A stretch of 64,000 nucleotides of DNA from Nocardia miyunensis NBRC 108239 (GTDB lineage: Bacteria; Actinomycetota; Actinomycetes; Mycobacteriales; Mycobacteriaceae), in contig NZ_BDBQ01000036.1 in assembly GCF_001613065.1 (NCBI RefSeq), positions 62,001 through 126,000 of the forward strand. The letters are read 5' to 3'. This document shows, piece by piece, positions 28,142 through 37,087 of this stretch (position 1 is the stretch's first letter; every line of letters begins with the position of its first letter). Under the pieces are notes generated by a model. The model was given only the letters and a program-made list of their open reading frames with translations, did no database searches and was not told the DNA's origin. A program made the position numbers and the translations under genes.

Positions 28142-28576
28142 ATGACACTGACAATCGACACTGCCTTCATCACCGCCGCCCCCCGCGCCCTGCGCGCCGA
28201 GAGCGCCGGACTGACCCCCGCCGAGTTCCACGAGCGGTACTGCGATCTTGCGGGCCCGGTCAAACTCGGCGACTGGATACCCGCCGGGCAGCCGCATGCC
28301 TCGGCTACCTACACCGCCACCCTCGAATTCAACGACCACCTGCGGACCGTCGTGTCCACCGGCAATCCGGTGGGCGCGCTCACCTCGGCTCTCTACGAGG
28401 AGGGCTATCCGATCGAGATCCTGCAGTTCCACCAGCGGCAGACCGCTTCGGGCATAGCGACTTTCGTGCGGTGCGAGTTCAACGGCCGCTGCGGCTGGGG
28501 TGCCGCCCTCGCCGACGATGGCGCGGAATCCTCTGTGCGGGCGATGCTTTCGGGCGTCAACTCGTTCGCCAACTGA
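28142..28576 (+). CDS. Free-standing LeuA regulatory (allosteric) domain protein
   Basis: The 144-residue protein has no catalytic TIM barrel but resembles the C-terminal regulatory domain of 2-isopropylmalate synthase: TATLEFNDHLRTVVSTGNPVG corresponds to the first strand and the GNGPIDA turn (G-N-P-V-G-A here), then EILQFHQRQTASGIATFV, GRCGWGAALADD and the last helix SSVRAMLSGVN. In LeuA this domain binds leucine. An N-terminal segment (GLTPAEFHERYCDL) precedes it. It could modulate a LeuA-like enzyme or sense leucine on its own. A Leu/Val leader peptide stands upstream, and a LeuB-like dehydrogenase lies 0.9 kb downstream. Confidence 0.75.
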   Translation: MTLTIDTAFITAAPRALRAESAGLTPAEFHERYCDLAGPVKLGDWIPAGQPHASATYTATLEFNDHLRTVVSTGNPVGALTSALYEEGYPIEILQFHQRQTASGIATFVRCEFNGRCGWGAALADDGAESSVRAMLSGVNSFAN

Positions 28577-28587
28577 TACCCGTACGA

Positions 28588-28622
28588 CTCGCCCCCGCCG
28601 CGAACGACGCGGCGGGGGCGAG
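28588..28622. terminator. Bidirectional terminator
   Basis: A perfect 15-bp stem (28588-28602 with 28608-28622, CTCGCCCCCGCCGCG and its complement) with a 5-nt loop lies between the convergent LeuA-domain and thioredoxin genes. Confidence 0.85.
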
Positions 28623-28648
28623 ATGCGTGTTGTGACGGGGACCGAGCC

Positions 28649-29023
28649 TCACTCGCCCTGCGGCGCGGACTGCTCGGCGATCTGCTTGCGGACGTCGTCC
28701 ATGTCGAGTCCCTTCACCTGGGTGACCAGATCCTCGAGGGCGTCCGGGGGGAGTGCGCCGGGCTGCGCGAACACCAGTACACCCTCACGGAAGGCCATGA
28801 TCGTCGGGATCGAGCGGATGTTGGCCGCCGCCGCCAGGCTCTGCTCGGCCTCGGTGTCGACCTTGCCGTGCACCACGTCGGGGTGCTTGTCCGAGGACTT
28901 GTCATAGGTCGGCGCGAACTGCTTACACGGTCCGCACCAGTCGGCCCAGAAATCGACGAGCACGACGTCGTTTCCGGTGACGACCTCATCGAAGTTCTGA
29001 GCGGTCAATGTCTGGGTGGCCAT
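28649..29023 (-). CDS. trxA: Thioredoxin
   Basis: The 124-residue protein has the active site WCGPCK with C30 and C33, the cis-Pro in IRSIPTIMAF, and VDFWADW. It closely resembles the mycobacterial TrxA type with KHPDVVHGKVDTEAE. It reduces protein disulfides in the cytoplasm. The ATG at 29023 is supported by AGGAGAGGA a few bases upstream. An in-frame start at 29071 would add residues with no thioredoxin similarity. The C-terminal 15 residues (DDVRKQIAEQSAPQGE) are an extension. Confidence 0.95.
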   Translation of the reverse strand: MATQTLTAQNFDEVVTGNDVVLVDFWADWCGPCKQFAPTYDKSSDKHPDVVHGKVDTEAEQSLAAAANIRSIPTIMAFREGVLVFAQPGALPPDALEDLVTQVKGLDMDDVRKQIAEQSAPQGE

Positions 29024-29503
29024 GGGGTCCTCTCCTGTCGGTAACGCCCTGTACAACACAGGACGCCGCACTTACCTTCCCCGCTCCCCGCTCCCCCGTC
29101 TCTCCGCGCCTTCAGCGTGTCGTCGGCTGCCTCGGGAGTGAGGCTTCGGGGCGGCGGTTGGGATGTGATCGGGTTTCGGTGTTCCCGGCAAGTTACCCAG
29201 GTGCTTGCGAGATCAATCGTTGCGGGGGCGGCTAGCGCCGCTAGGGCACGCTGTCGAATGGGGAACGCCTATCGCAGGCTCTTGCCTGGTAGTCACCCTC
29301 GGTGGTCGGTGGTCGGTGGTCGGTGGTCGGTGGTCGGTGGTCGGTGGTCGGTAGTCGGTGGTGGGCGGGCGGTGGCGGGCGGTCGGGAAGGCGGGGATGA
29401 CGTGGGCAGTGTGGGTGGCGTGGGGCAATGAAGACATGGTGGAGCGTTGCGCTGGAAGGTTGCTTGGAAGGGGGAGAGGTGACCCGGGTGTGGGCCGGGT
29501 GGG
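29024..29503. other. Intergenic region with heptamer repeat, no gene seen
   Basis: These 480 bp separate the divergent trxA and dehydrogenase genes. They contain a 7-bp tandem repeat (29301-29363). No coding frame was supported. The right part is unusually G-rich on the plus strand. Confidence 0.6.
29301..29363. repeat. Heptanucleotide tandem repeat (GGTGGTC)
   Basis: Seven perfect copies of GGTGGTC (29301-29349) are followed by one copy with a single change (GGTAGTC) and a degenerate GGTGGTG. The array lies about 140 bp upstream of the dehydrogenase start. Arrays of this kind change length by slippage, and the strand is G-rich. Confidence 0.95.
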
Positions 29504-30604
29504 ATGGAAGTTGAGGATGGGGTGGTGACTTCGGAGACGGTTCGGCTGGGGTTGATCAATGGTGACGGCATCGGGCCGGAGGTGGTGCGCGCTGCCCGGG
29601 AGGTGGCCGACGAGGCGTTGGCGGCGGCGGGTGGGCCCGCTGTGGAATGGGTGCGGCTGCCCATGGGACTGAGTGCGATCGACGAGTTCAATGATCCGCT
29701 GCCGCTGGTGACGCTCCAGGCGCTGGCGGGATTGGACGGCTGGATTCTCGGTCCGCACGACAACGCCTCGTACCCACCGGAATTCCGCACGCTCGCACCG
29801 CCGGGCGGGGCGATCCGCAAGCGGTTCGACCTGTTCGCGAACATCCGTCCCGCGCGGGCGTTCGCGGGGGTGCGGGCGGTCGCGCCGGAGACGGATCTGG
29901 TGATCGTGCGGGAGAACAGCGAGGGGTTCTACGCCGATCGCAATATGTTCGCTGGTTCGGGTGAATTCCGGCCGACGCCCGATGTGGCGATGTCGGTCGG
30001 GGTGATCACCCGCGACGCCAGTGTCCGGATCGCGCACGAGGCGTGCGCGCTTGCGTCGGCTCGGCGCAGACATCTGACCATCGTGCACAAGGCCAATGTG
30101 CTGCCCATGACGATGGGCTTGTTCCGCGACGTGTGTTACGAGGTGGCCGCGGGCTATCCGGACGTTCGGGTGGACGATGAGCACGTCGACGCGGCCGCCG
30201 CTCATCTGGTCCGCGCGCCAGGCGATTACGACGTGCTGGTCACCGAGAACCTGTTCGGCGACATCCTGTCCGACCTGACCGCCGAACTCGGCGCCTCGCT
30301 CGGTACCGCCGCCTCGCTCAATTGCTCACGCACCCAGGCGATGGCCCAGGCCGTGCACGGCGCGGCGCCGACGTTGGCCGGACGCAACCGAGCCAATCCG
30401 GCTGCGCTGCAACTGTCCACGGCAATGCTGTTGCGCTGGTTGGGATCTCATCGCGCGGAGCCGACGCTGGCGCGGGCGGGCGAACGCATCGAACGCGCGG
30501 TGGCGGCGGTCTTCGAGGCCGGTATCGCCACGGCCGACCTGGGCGGGCTCGCTTCTACCAGCGAGTTCACAGAGCAAGTACGCGCACGCGTGCATCGGTG
30601 GTGA
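29504..30604 (+). CDS. Isocitrate/isopropylmalate dehydrogenase family enzyme
   Basis: This 366-residue protein belongs to the decarboxylating 3-hydroxyacid dehydrogenases (LeuB/Icd/tartrate dehydrogenase type). It shows GDGIGPEVV, the substrate segment KRFDLFANIRPARAF, IVRENSEGFYADRN with the conserved Tyr, VHKANVLPMT with the catalytic Lys, and the metal-binding Asp motif NLFGDILSDLTAEL. The substrate-binding loop differs from typical LeuB, so isopropylmalate, tartrate, homoisocitrate or another malate homologue are all possible. Starts at ATG 29504 or GTG 29525 (MTSETVRLG) are both acceptable. Confidence 0.85.
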   Translation: MEVEDGVVTSETVRLGLINGDGIGPEVVRAAREVADEALAAAGGPAVEWVRLPMGLSAIDEFNDPLPLVTLQALAGLDGWILGPHDNASYPPEFRTLAPPGGAIRKRFDLFANIRPARAFAGVRAVAPETDLVIVRENSEGFYADRNMFAGSGEFRPTPDVAMSVGVITRDASVRIAHEACALASARRRHLTIVHKANVLPMTMGLFRDVCYEVAAGYPDVRVDDEHVDAAAAHLVRAPGDYDVLVTENLFGDILSDLTAELGASLGTAASLNCSRTQAMAQAVHGAAPTLAGRNRANPAALQLSTAMLLRWLGSHRAEPTLARAGERIERAVAAVFEAGIATADLGGLASTSEFTEQVRARVHRW

Positions 30605-30753
30605 TAGGGTCCCGGACTCGGCGTGTATGGGAGGTCGTCGCACTCGGCGAGGATTAACCTTCGGTAACCAACCGGCGCAGCCGGTCCGAATCGCATACAT
30701 TTCGAACGGCGGGCGATGTCGTGTTATCGCTCACCCAAACATGGAGGGCTGCT

Positions 30754-31662
30754 GTGTCTGTTCGATCCGGAGCTCGCGGGTACATTCTGCGAGCCGCATG
30801 TGTTGTCGCCGGTGGTGCGTTGCTGCTGACGGGCTGTGCCAAGAACACCGAGAGCACCGCCCCCGCGGTGGCCAAGGTCAAGGTCAGCAAGGTCGACGCC
30901 CTCGCGGCACAGGTGCCCGATAAGGTCAAGCAGGCAGGCAAACTCGTCGTCGGGGTCAATGTTCCCTACTCGCCCAACGAGTTCCGGGATCCGTCCTCGG
31001 GCAAGATCGTCGGCTTCGACGTGGATCTGATGGACGCGGTGGCCACGACGCTGGGGCTGACGGCCGATTATCAGCAGGCCGATTTCGAGAAGATCATTCC
31101 CAGCATTCAGGCGGGCACGTACGACCTGGGCATGTCCTCGTTCACCGACAACACCGATCGCGAGAAGTCGGTCGATTTCGTCGATTACTTCTCCGCGGGC
31201 AGTCAGTGGGCCCAGCAGAAGGGCGCGTCCATCGACCCGAACAACGCCTGCGGCAAGAAGGTCGCGGTGGAGCGCACGACCGTGCAGCAGACCGACGAGC
31301 TCCCGGCCAAGAGCAAGGCGTGCACGGACGCCGGTAAGGCCAAGATCGATATCGTGGCCTTCGACGATCAGGCCGCCGCGGCGAACGCGCTGGTGCTGGG
31401 GCAGGTGGACGCCTTCTCCGCGGATTCGCCGGTGACCGCCTACGCGGTCAAGCAGAACCAGGACAAGATCGAGACCGACGGCCCGATCTTCTCCTCCGCG
31501 CCGTACGGCTGGCCGGTGGCCAAGGGCTCGGCGCTGGGACCTGTGCTGCAGGCCGCGGTACAACATCTGATGGACGACGGCGACTATCGCAAGATCTGCC
31601 AGAACTGGGGAGTCGAGCAGGGCGCGATCACCAAGTCGGTCATCAATGGAGCCAAGGGCTGA
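30754..31662 (+). CDS. Polar amino-acid ABC transporter substrate-binding lipoprotein
   Basis: The 302-residue lipoprotein has a signal ending in LLLTGC (lipidated C28). The family-3 binding fold follows: KLVVGVNVPYSPNEFRD, KIVGFDVDLMDAVA, the IIPSIQAGTYDLGMSSFTDN block and VERTTVQQTDELP. Such proteins bind glutamate, glutamine, other polar amino acids or opines; the exact ligand cannot be read. GTG 30754 is chosen because GGAGG lies 7 nt upstream; GTG 30721 would add 11 residues. Permease and ATPase genes follow. Confidence 0.9.
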   Translation: MSVRSGARGYILRAACVVAGGALLLTGCAKNTESTAPAVAKVKVSKVDALAAQVPDKVKQAGKLVVGVNVPYSPNEFRDPSSGKIVGFDVDLMDAVATTLGLTADYQQADFEKIIPSIQAGTYDLGMSSFTDNTDREKSVDFVDYFSAGSQWAQQKGASIDPNNACGKKVAVERTTVQQTDELPAKSKACTDAGKAKIDIVAFDDQAAAANALVLGQVDAFSADSPVTAYAVKQNQDKIETDGPIFSSAPYGWPVAKGSALGPVLQAAVQHLMDDGDYRKICQNWGVEQGAITKSVINGAKG

Positions 31663-31666
31663 TCTA

Positions 31667-32623
31667 GTGAGTTCACCGGACCCGGACAACGCGCGCGCCG
31701 CCGGGGCGGTCGCCGCACCCGCCGAGCCCGCGCCGATCAAGGCGGTGCCGCTGCGGCGGCCGGGCCGGTGGGTGGCAGCGGTCGTCATCACGGTCCTGTT
31801 CGCCCTGTTCGTCTACGGCGCGGCCACCAACGACGGCTACCAGTGGAGCACCTACCGCGATTACCTGTTCGATGTGCGGATCACCGAGGGCGCACTGGTC
31901 ACCCTCGAGCTGACCGTGCTGGCCATGGTGATCGGCGTGGTACTGGGCGTCACCCTGGCGGTGATGCGGTTGTCGCCCAATCCCGTGCTGCGCTCGGTGT
32001 CGTGGGGGTACCTGTGGATCTTCCGTGGGACGCCGGTCTATGTGCAGTTGCTCTTCTGGGGCCTGTTCCCGTCGCTGTACAAGGTCATCGAGCTCGGAAT
32101 CCCTTTCGGCGGACCGCATTTCACGCACTGGAACGTGCAGCAGTGGCAGGCGCCCTTCCTGTTCGCCATGATCGGTCTCGGCCTGAACGAGTCGGCGTAT
32201 ATGGCCGAAATCGTCCGCGCCGGAATCAATTCCGTGGACGAGGGGCAGCGGGAGGCGTCCTACGCCCTGGGCATGTCGTGGTCGCGGACCATGTGGCGCA
32301 CCGTGCTGCCGCAGGCGATGCGGGTGATCATCCCGCCCACGGGCAACGAACTGATCAGCATGCTCAAGACCACGTCGCTGGTGACGGCCATTCCGCTGAC
32401 CACCGATCTGTACGGCCGGGCGCACGACATCTCGAGCGTCAACTTCCGGCCGGTGCCGCTGCTGCTGGTCGCGGCGACCTGGTACCTGGTGATCACCAGT
32501 GTGCTGATGGTCGGGCAGTACTACCTCGAGCGGTACTATTCGCGCGGCGCGACCCGGCGGCTGACCGCCCGGCAGTTGCGCGCGTTGGCCGAGACCACAG
32601 TCGTGAAAGAGCCAGGCAAATGA
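31667..32623 (+). CDS. Polar amino-acid ABC transporter permease
   Basis: The permease of about 318 residues belongs to the HisM/GlnP class. The N-terminal 35 residues are hydrophilic. The typical blocks are [37 protein letters not shown], the ATPase-contacting EAA loop with [18 protein letters not shown], and [19 protein letters not shown] 31667 lies 5 bp after the binding-protein stop; an ATG at 31646 inside the previous gene is the alternative. It is coupled to the ATPase by ATGA. Confidence 0.92.
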   Translation: MSSPDPDNARAAGAVAAPAEPAPIKAVPLRRPGRWVAAVVITVLFALFVYGAATNDGYQWSTYRDYLFDVRITEGALVTLELTVLAMVIGVVLGVTLAVMRLSPNPVLRSVSWGYLWIFRGTPVYVQLLFWGLFPSLYKVIELGIPFGGPHFTHWNVQQWQAPFLFAMIGLGLNESAYMAEIVRAGINSVDEGQREASYALGMSWSRTMWRTVLPQAMRVIIPPTGNELISMLKTTSLVTAIPLTTDLYGRAHDISSVNFRPVPLLLVAATWYLVITSVLMVGQYYLERYYSRGATRRLTARQLRALAETTVVKEPGK

Positions 32624-33417
32624 CCTCTGCCACAACCGCTTACGCCCGCGCTCAGGACACTTCGATGATCAGCGCACAGCAGGTGTGCAAGAGCTTCGGC
32701 TCGCTGCAGGTACTCAAGGGCATCTCGCTCGAGGTGTCGCGCGGGGAGGTGATGTGCCTGATCGGTCCGTCCGGCTCGGGCAAGTCCACCTTCCTGCGCT
32801 GCATCAACCACCTCGAACAGGTCAATGCCGGACGGCTGTACGTCGACGGGGATCTGGTCGGCTATCGCGAGAAGGGCGGACGGCTCTACGAGCTGCATCC
32901 GCGCGAGGCCGCGCGGCAGCGCCGCGATATCGGCATGGTGTTCCAGCATTTCAACCTGTTCCCGCACCGCACGGCCCTGGAGAACATCATCGAGGCGCCG
33001 ACCCAGGTGAAGAGGATCCGCAAGGCCGACGCGATCGCCCGCGCCGAGGAACTGCTGGACCGAGTCGGCTTGGCGGACAAGGCGGGTTCCTACCCGGCGC
33101 AGCTCTCCGGCGGTCAGCAGCAGCGGGTCGCGATCGCGCGGGCATTGGCGATGGACCCCAAGCTGATGCTCTTCGACGAACCGACCTCGGCACTGGATCC
33201 CGAACTGGTCGGCGAGGTGCTGGGCGTGATGCGTGAGCTGGCCGCGTCGGGGATGACCATGGTGGTGGTCACCCACGAGATGGGTTTCGCCCGCGAAGTC
33301 GCCGATCAGCTGGTCTTCATGGATGGCGGCATCGTGGTGGAGTCGGGTGATCCCCGCAGCGTCCTGTCCGATCCGCAGCACGAGCGCACGAAGACGTTCC
33401 TGTCCCGAATCCTGTAG
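32620..33417 (+). CDS. Polar amino-acid ABC transporter ATP-binding protein
   Basis: The 265-residue GlnQ/HisP-type ATPase has Walker [10 protein letters not shown], the Q-loop [10 protein letters not shown], signature [15 protein letters not shown], Walker [15 protein letters not shown] and switch [12 protein letters not shown]. The insert [14 protein letters not shown] after the second strand is slightly longer than usual. Start ATG 32620 overlaps the permease stop; ATG 32665 (MISAQQV) would be the conserved domain start. It completes a three-gene importer with one permease, expected to form a homodimer. Confidence 0.93.
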   Translation: MTSATTAYARAQDTSMISAQQVCKSFGSLQVLKGISLEVSRGEVMCLIGPSGSGKSTFLRCINHLEQVNAGRLYVDGDLVGYREKGGRLYELHPREAARQRRDIGMVFQHFNLFPHRTALENIIEAPTQVKRIRKADAIARAEELLDRVGLADKAGSYPAQLSGGQQQRVAIARALAMDPKLMLFDEPTSALDPELVGEVLGVMRELAASGMTMVVVTHEMGFAREVADQLVFMDGGIVVESGDPRSVLSDPQHERTKTFLSRIL

Positions 33418-33635
33418 CGCGGCACCGGAGTTCGAGGCAACCGGCTGGTTCGCGTAGCGCCACTGGCGCGCAGCGGAAGGTGTGCGGCCTCGAGGCCGCA
33501 CAGTCGGAGGATGTCGGGCTGCGGATCGTGTGGCTCGTTCCGGCGGGCGAGGTGGCCGAGGTCTGTTGCGCGATGGCGACTTTCGTGAGGCACTTCGAGG
33601 GCGTTCGGCTCGGTGAAATGTGCTCCGAGCCCGGC

Positions 33636-34544
33636 TCAGCGTGGGTGCGAATGCGGCGCGGCCAGGGCGATGCGGAGTTGGCCGAGCAGTACCTTCGCGG
33701 CGGGGGCGGCGGCGCGGTCGGCGCGCCAGATCAGGGCCAGGCGGCCGCGTAGTTCGGGTTCGATCTCGACCATGCGCACGCCCGCGGCCGCTGCCTGTTC
33801 GGGTGCGAGGTCTGGGACCACCGCGACGCCCAGGCCGCCGGCGGCCAGGCGGATCAGCAATGGTGGTGCGGCAGCCTCGAATTCGACCCGTGGTTCGAAA
33901 CCCTCGGCAGCGCAGGCGCGTTCGAGGACGCCGCGGATGCCGGTGCCGCGGGACAGGCAGATGAGCGGACGGTCGCGCAGGTCCGAAAGTGTTGTCCGGG
34001 AGCCGAATTCCCGGTCATTCGCGGCGACGGCGGCGTTGACGCGGGTGTCGAGGACGATGTCCGCGCCGAGGCCGGGATCGAGTTCGGCCCCGGTCAGCGC
34101 GACCAGTGCGATATCGAGATCGCCGCGCCACACAGCGTCGAGCATGCGTTCGGAGGCATCCTCGGTCAGGGTGATCCCGACCTGCGGATGATCTCGGTGG
34201 AAGGTCGTCAGCACCGCCGCGATGTCCACCTCGCCGAGGGCCGCGCCGGAGATGAGCCCGATCCGGACGTGGCCGCGCAGCAGACCGGTGAACTCGTCCA
34301 CGGTATGCGAAATCCGCTGTGCCGCTTGCAATGCCGCGCGCGCGTGCGGCAGCACCGCGGCGCCGGTCGCGGTCGGGGTGATCGATCGCCCGGAGCGCTC
34401 GAGCAGTGGCTGGCCCACCTCTTTCTCCAACTGCCGGATCTGGGCGGACAGCCCGGGTTGGGTCAGATGTAGCCGCGTGGCGGCCCTGGTGAAATTGGCC
34501 TCTTCGACCACGGTGACGAAGTAACGCAGCTGCCGCAGTTCCAT
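33636..34544 (-). CDS. LysR-family transcriptional regulator
   Basis: The 302-residue regulator starts MELRQLRYFVTVVEEANFTR, the usual LysR winged helix-turn-helix (about 1-60, LHLTQPGLSAQIRQLEKEVG), and has a periplasmic-binding-like effector domain (about 90-295). It is divergent from the flavin oxidase gene with 71 bp between starts, the classic arrangement for control of the neighbour. The inducer is unknown. Confidence 0.92.
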   Translation of the reverse strand: MELRQLRYFVTVVEEANFTRAATRLHLTQPGLSAQIRQLEKEVGQPLLERSGRSITPTATGAAVLPHARAALQAAQRISHTVDEFTGLLRGHVRIGLISGAALGEVDIAAVLTTFHRDHPQVGITLTEDASERMLDAVWRGDLDIALVALTGAELDPGLGADIVLDTRVNAAVAANDREFGSRTTLSDLRDRPLICLSRGTGIRGVLERACAAEGFEPRVEFEAAAPPLLIRLAAGGLGVAVVPDLAPEQAAAAGVRMVEIEPELRGRLALIWRADRAAAPAAKVLLGQLRIALAAPHSHPR

Positions 34545-34557
34545 AACTGATAATTAT
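34543..34557. promoter_or_regulatory. Candidate LysR-type site in the divergent promoter
   Basis: ATAA-N7-TTAT is a 15-bp inverted repeat of the T-N11-A class within an AT-rich patch that stands out from the GC-rich surroundings; it overlaps the regulator's start codon and lies about 60-70 bp upstream of the oxidase start. A TATACT at 34555-34560 could be a -10 box for the oxidase gene. Confidence 0.4.
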
Positions 34558-34615
34558 ACTGATGAGAAGATCTATCTGTTTTACTTCTGATTTGTGCGCG
34601 GGCAGAGTTCGAAAT

Positions 34616-35986
34616 ATGACGACTACGTACTCGAATCCCGAACTTCCCGTGGTCACCGGTCCGCTGTTTCTTCCGGACACGCGCGGATACGACGAGGAGA
34701 TCGCGGGCTTCCAGACCGCCTACACCCACCGGCCCGCCGTGGTGGTCGGCGCACTGCATGCCGAGGATGTTCGTAGTGCGGTGGAATACGCCGCGCGGCA
34801 AGGACTTCCGGTGGCGGTGCAGGCGACCGGGCACGGCCTGTCGGTGGCCGCCGACGGTGGGGTGCTGATCAGTACCCGGCGAATGCGGGAGATCACCGTC
34901 GACCCGGTCGCCCGCACCGCCCGGGTGGGCGCGGGTGTGCAGGCCGAGGCATTGATCGAGGCGGCCGTCGCGCACGGTCTCGCACCGCTGAACGGGTCGT
35001 CTCCGAGCGTCGGAGTGATCGGCTATCACCTCGGCGGCGGCCTCGGCATCCTGGCTCGGACCTTCGGTTATGCCGCCGACCATGTCCGGGCGATCGAGTT
35101 GGTGACCGCGGACGGAAGACTGCGCCGGTTCACCCTGGGCGAGGAATTGTTCGGCGCTGTCCTGGGCACGGGCGGCAATTTCGGCGTGGTGACCGCGCTC
35201 GAGCTCGAACTCTTCCCGATCACCACGGTCTACGGCGGTCGGCTGATCTTCGACACCGGACTCGTGGAACCGGCCCTCGAGGGATGGCGGCAGTGGACCT
35301 GGGACCTGCCCGAGGAGATGACCTCGGCGATCACCATGATGACCATGCCCGATATTCCGGTGATCCCGGAACCGTTGCGCGGCAGGTACATCGCCACCGT
35401 CAACATCGCGTACACCGGTTCGGATCGCGCCGGTGAACGCCTCGTCGGCCCGCTGCGCTCGATCGGCCCCCGCCTGATCGACGATCTGCGCGTGATGCCC
35501 TACAGCGACACCCATACGATCTACAGCGACCCGCCTTTCCCGCACGCTTACACCGCGACCAACGCGTTGCTGCCGGAACTGACCGCCGATGCGGCAGAGG
35601 CGTTTCTGGACGTCACCGGACCCGACGGCCCGGTGACGGTGGTCGCCGGTCTCCGCCATCTCGGCGGTGCGCTGCGTCGTCCGGGCCCGGCGAATGTCGC
35701 GGTGGATCACCGCGACGCGGAATACCTCGCCCGATTCATCACCGGCCCCGAAACCGGCGGCACTGTGGTAGGCGACCACCACGATCTGATCGCAAAAGCG
35801 TTGTCCGCCTGGACCATCGGCCAGAGCCCCACGTTCCTCTACGGTGCGGGTGAGAGAGCCGACGAGTCCCAGACCCGCGCCGGTTACGGTCCCGCGACAT
35901 TCGCCCGCCTGGCCGCCCTGAAGTCGGATCTCGACCCGGCGAACCTGTTCCGCTACAACCGCAACATCCGCCCGGCTCGCACGTGA
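34616..35986 (+). CDS. FAD-binding oxidoreductase (berberine-bridge-enzyme-like)
   Basis: The 456-residue protein has the PCMH-type FAD domain (about 35-210) and the C-terminal BBE segment ending LDPANLFRYNRNI. H73 in VQATGHGLS is the expected covalent attachment site of FAD. The Cys that adds a second covalent bond in berberine-bridge enzymes is missing (SSPSVGVIGYHLGGGLG), so a single link is expected. Family members oxidise alkaloids, sugars or secondary metabolites; the substrate is not readable. ATG 34616 is preferred over ATG 34562. The LysR gene is divergent. Confidence 0.88.
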   Translation: MTTTYSNPELPVVTGPLFLPDTRGYDEEIAGFQTAYTHRPAVVVGALHAEDVRSAVEYAARQGLPVAVQATGHGLSVAADGGVLISTRRMREITVDPVARTARVGAGVQAEALIEAAVAHGLAPLNGSSPSVGVIGYHLGGGLGILARTFGYAADHVRAIELVTADGRLRRFTLGEELFGAVLGTGGNFGVVTALELELFPITTVYGGRLIFDTGLVEPALEGWRQWTWDLPEEMTSAITMMTMPDIPVIPEPLRGRYIATVNIAYTGSDRAGERLVGPLRSIGPRLIDDLRVMPYSDTHTIYSDPPFPHAYTATNALLPELTADAAEAFLDVTGPDGPVTVVAGLRHLGGALRRPGPANVAVDHRDAEYLARFITGPETGGTVVGDHHDLIAKALSAWTIGQSPTFLYGAGERADESQTRAGYGPATFARLAALKSDLDPANLFRYNRNIRPART

Positions 35987-36101
35987 GCGTCTTCGCCCGG
36001 GCCACATTCAGTGGCGGCCTGCCCATTTGCGGCTCGCACGGATGTGATTGCCCCCGCGATTCGGGGCACGGCTGCCCCTGGACACCCGCGACATCAGAAG
36101 G

Positions 36102-36127
36102 ATATTGTCGTGATATCACTTCAATAT
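36102..36127. promoter_or_regulatory. 26-bp palindromic operator before the SPFH gene
   Basis: ATATTG-N2-GTGATATCAC-N2-CAATAT reads the same on both strands except at the two N2 positions; its centre is between 36114 and 36115. It ends 12 bp before the start codon, next to GGGAGGA, so a bound repressor would block transcription or initiation. The ribbon-helix-helix protein encoded second in the operon is one candidate binder. Confidence 0.65.
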
Positions 36128-36139
36128 TGGGAGGATGTC

Positions 36140-37087
36140 ATGGAGTTGCGGCGAGCCTTTCGGGGCAACGGGTTCTTGATGCTGGTGGTGTTGCTCGTCG
36201 TGGGGATCGCCGGGCTGATCGGCGGGGTCGCGGGATCGGGCTCGGCGGCGAACGGGGGCGGCGCCGGGGCGGGCGCCGGAGCCGTGGTCGGGTATGTCGT
36301 GCTGGGCATCGCGGTGCTGGCGCTGACCGGGCTGACGACCGTCGGGCCGAACGAGGCGAAGGTTCTGCAGTTCTTCGGCAAGTACATCGGCTCGGTGAGC
36401 GACGCCGGCTTCTTCTGGGTGGTGCCGCTGACGACCAAGCGGCGAATCTCGTTGCGGGTGCGCAACTTCGAGACCCAGAAGCTGAAGGTCAACGATTCGG
36501 ACGGCAATCCGGTCGAGATCGCGGCCGTGGTCGTCTATCGCGTGGTCGACAGCTTCAAGGCGGCCTTCTCGGTCGACGACTACGAGGAGTACGTGCGCAC
36601 CCAGTCCGAGACCGCGGTCCGGCATCTGGCGACCACGCACCCCTACGATGCCGCACCTGACACGGCGTCCGTGGGGCACTACGCGGTGACGCAGGCCGCC
36701 GCTTCCGGGGCCGAGGCTCCCGAATCGCGCACCAGTCTGCGCAACGGCGCCGAGGTGGCCGAGGAGATGACCGCCGAACTGCGTGAGCGCACCGCGATGG
36801 CCGGTATCGAAATCCTCGAGGCCCGGATCACCCACCTGGCCTACGCGCCGGAGATCGCTCAGTCCATGCTGGTGCGCCAGCAGGCCAGTCAGGTGGTCGC
36901 GGCGCGCAGCCGCATCGTCGACGGTGCGGTGGGCATGGTCGGTATGGCCCTGCAGCGGCTGTCCGACGAGGGCATGGTCGATCTCGACGAGGAACGCAAG
37001 GCCTCGATGGTGTCGAACCTGCTGGTGGTGCTGTGTGGTGATCGCGCCGCACAGCCCGTGGTCAACACCGGTACTTTGTACTCCTGA
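36140..37087 (+). CDS. SPFH/band-7 domain membrane protein
   Basis: The 315-residue protein has an N-terminal membrane hairpin (about 12-32 and 47-68 with a Gly/Ala-rich turn) followed by an SPFH domain: GLTTVGPNEAKVLQFFGKYI, GFFWVVPLTTKRRISLRVRN, VNDSDGNPVEIAAVVVYRV and YVRTQSETAVRHLATTHPYD. A helical segment (ITHLAYAPEIAQSMLVRQQA) ends the homologous region. Band-7 proteins form membrane scaffolds. ATG 36140 has GGGAGGA upstream. The stop overlaps the next gene by one base (TGATG). Confidence 0.9.
   Translation: MELRRAFRGNGFLMLVVLLVVGIAGLIGGVAGSGSAANGGGAGAGAGAVVGYVVLGIAVLALTGLTTVGPNEAKVLQFFGKYIGSVSDAGFFWVVPLTTKRRISLRVRNFETQKLKVNDSDGNPVEIAAVVVYRVVDSFKAAFSVDDYEEYVRTQSETAVRHLATTHPYDAAPDTASVGHYAVTQAAASGAEAPESRTSLRNGAEVAEEMTAELRERTAMAGIEILEARITHLAYAPEIAQSMLVRQQASQVVAARSRIVDGAVGMVGMALQRLSDEGMVDLDEERKASMVSNLLVVLCGDRAAQPVVNTGTLYS

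Noticed and set aside
29301..29363. Heptamer array as CRISPR or integron site
   Set aside because: The unit is 7 bp with no spacers, so it is a simple tandem repeat.
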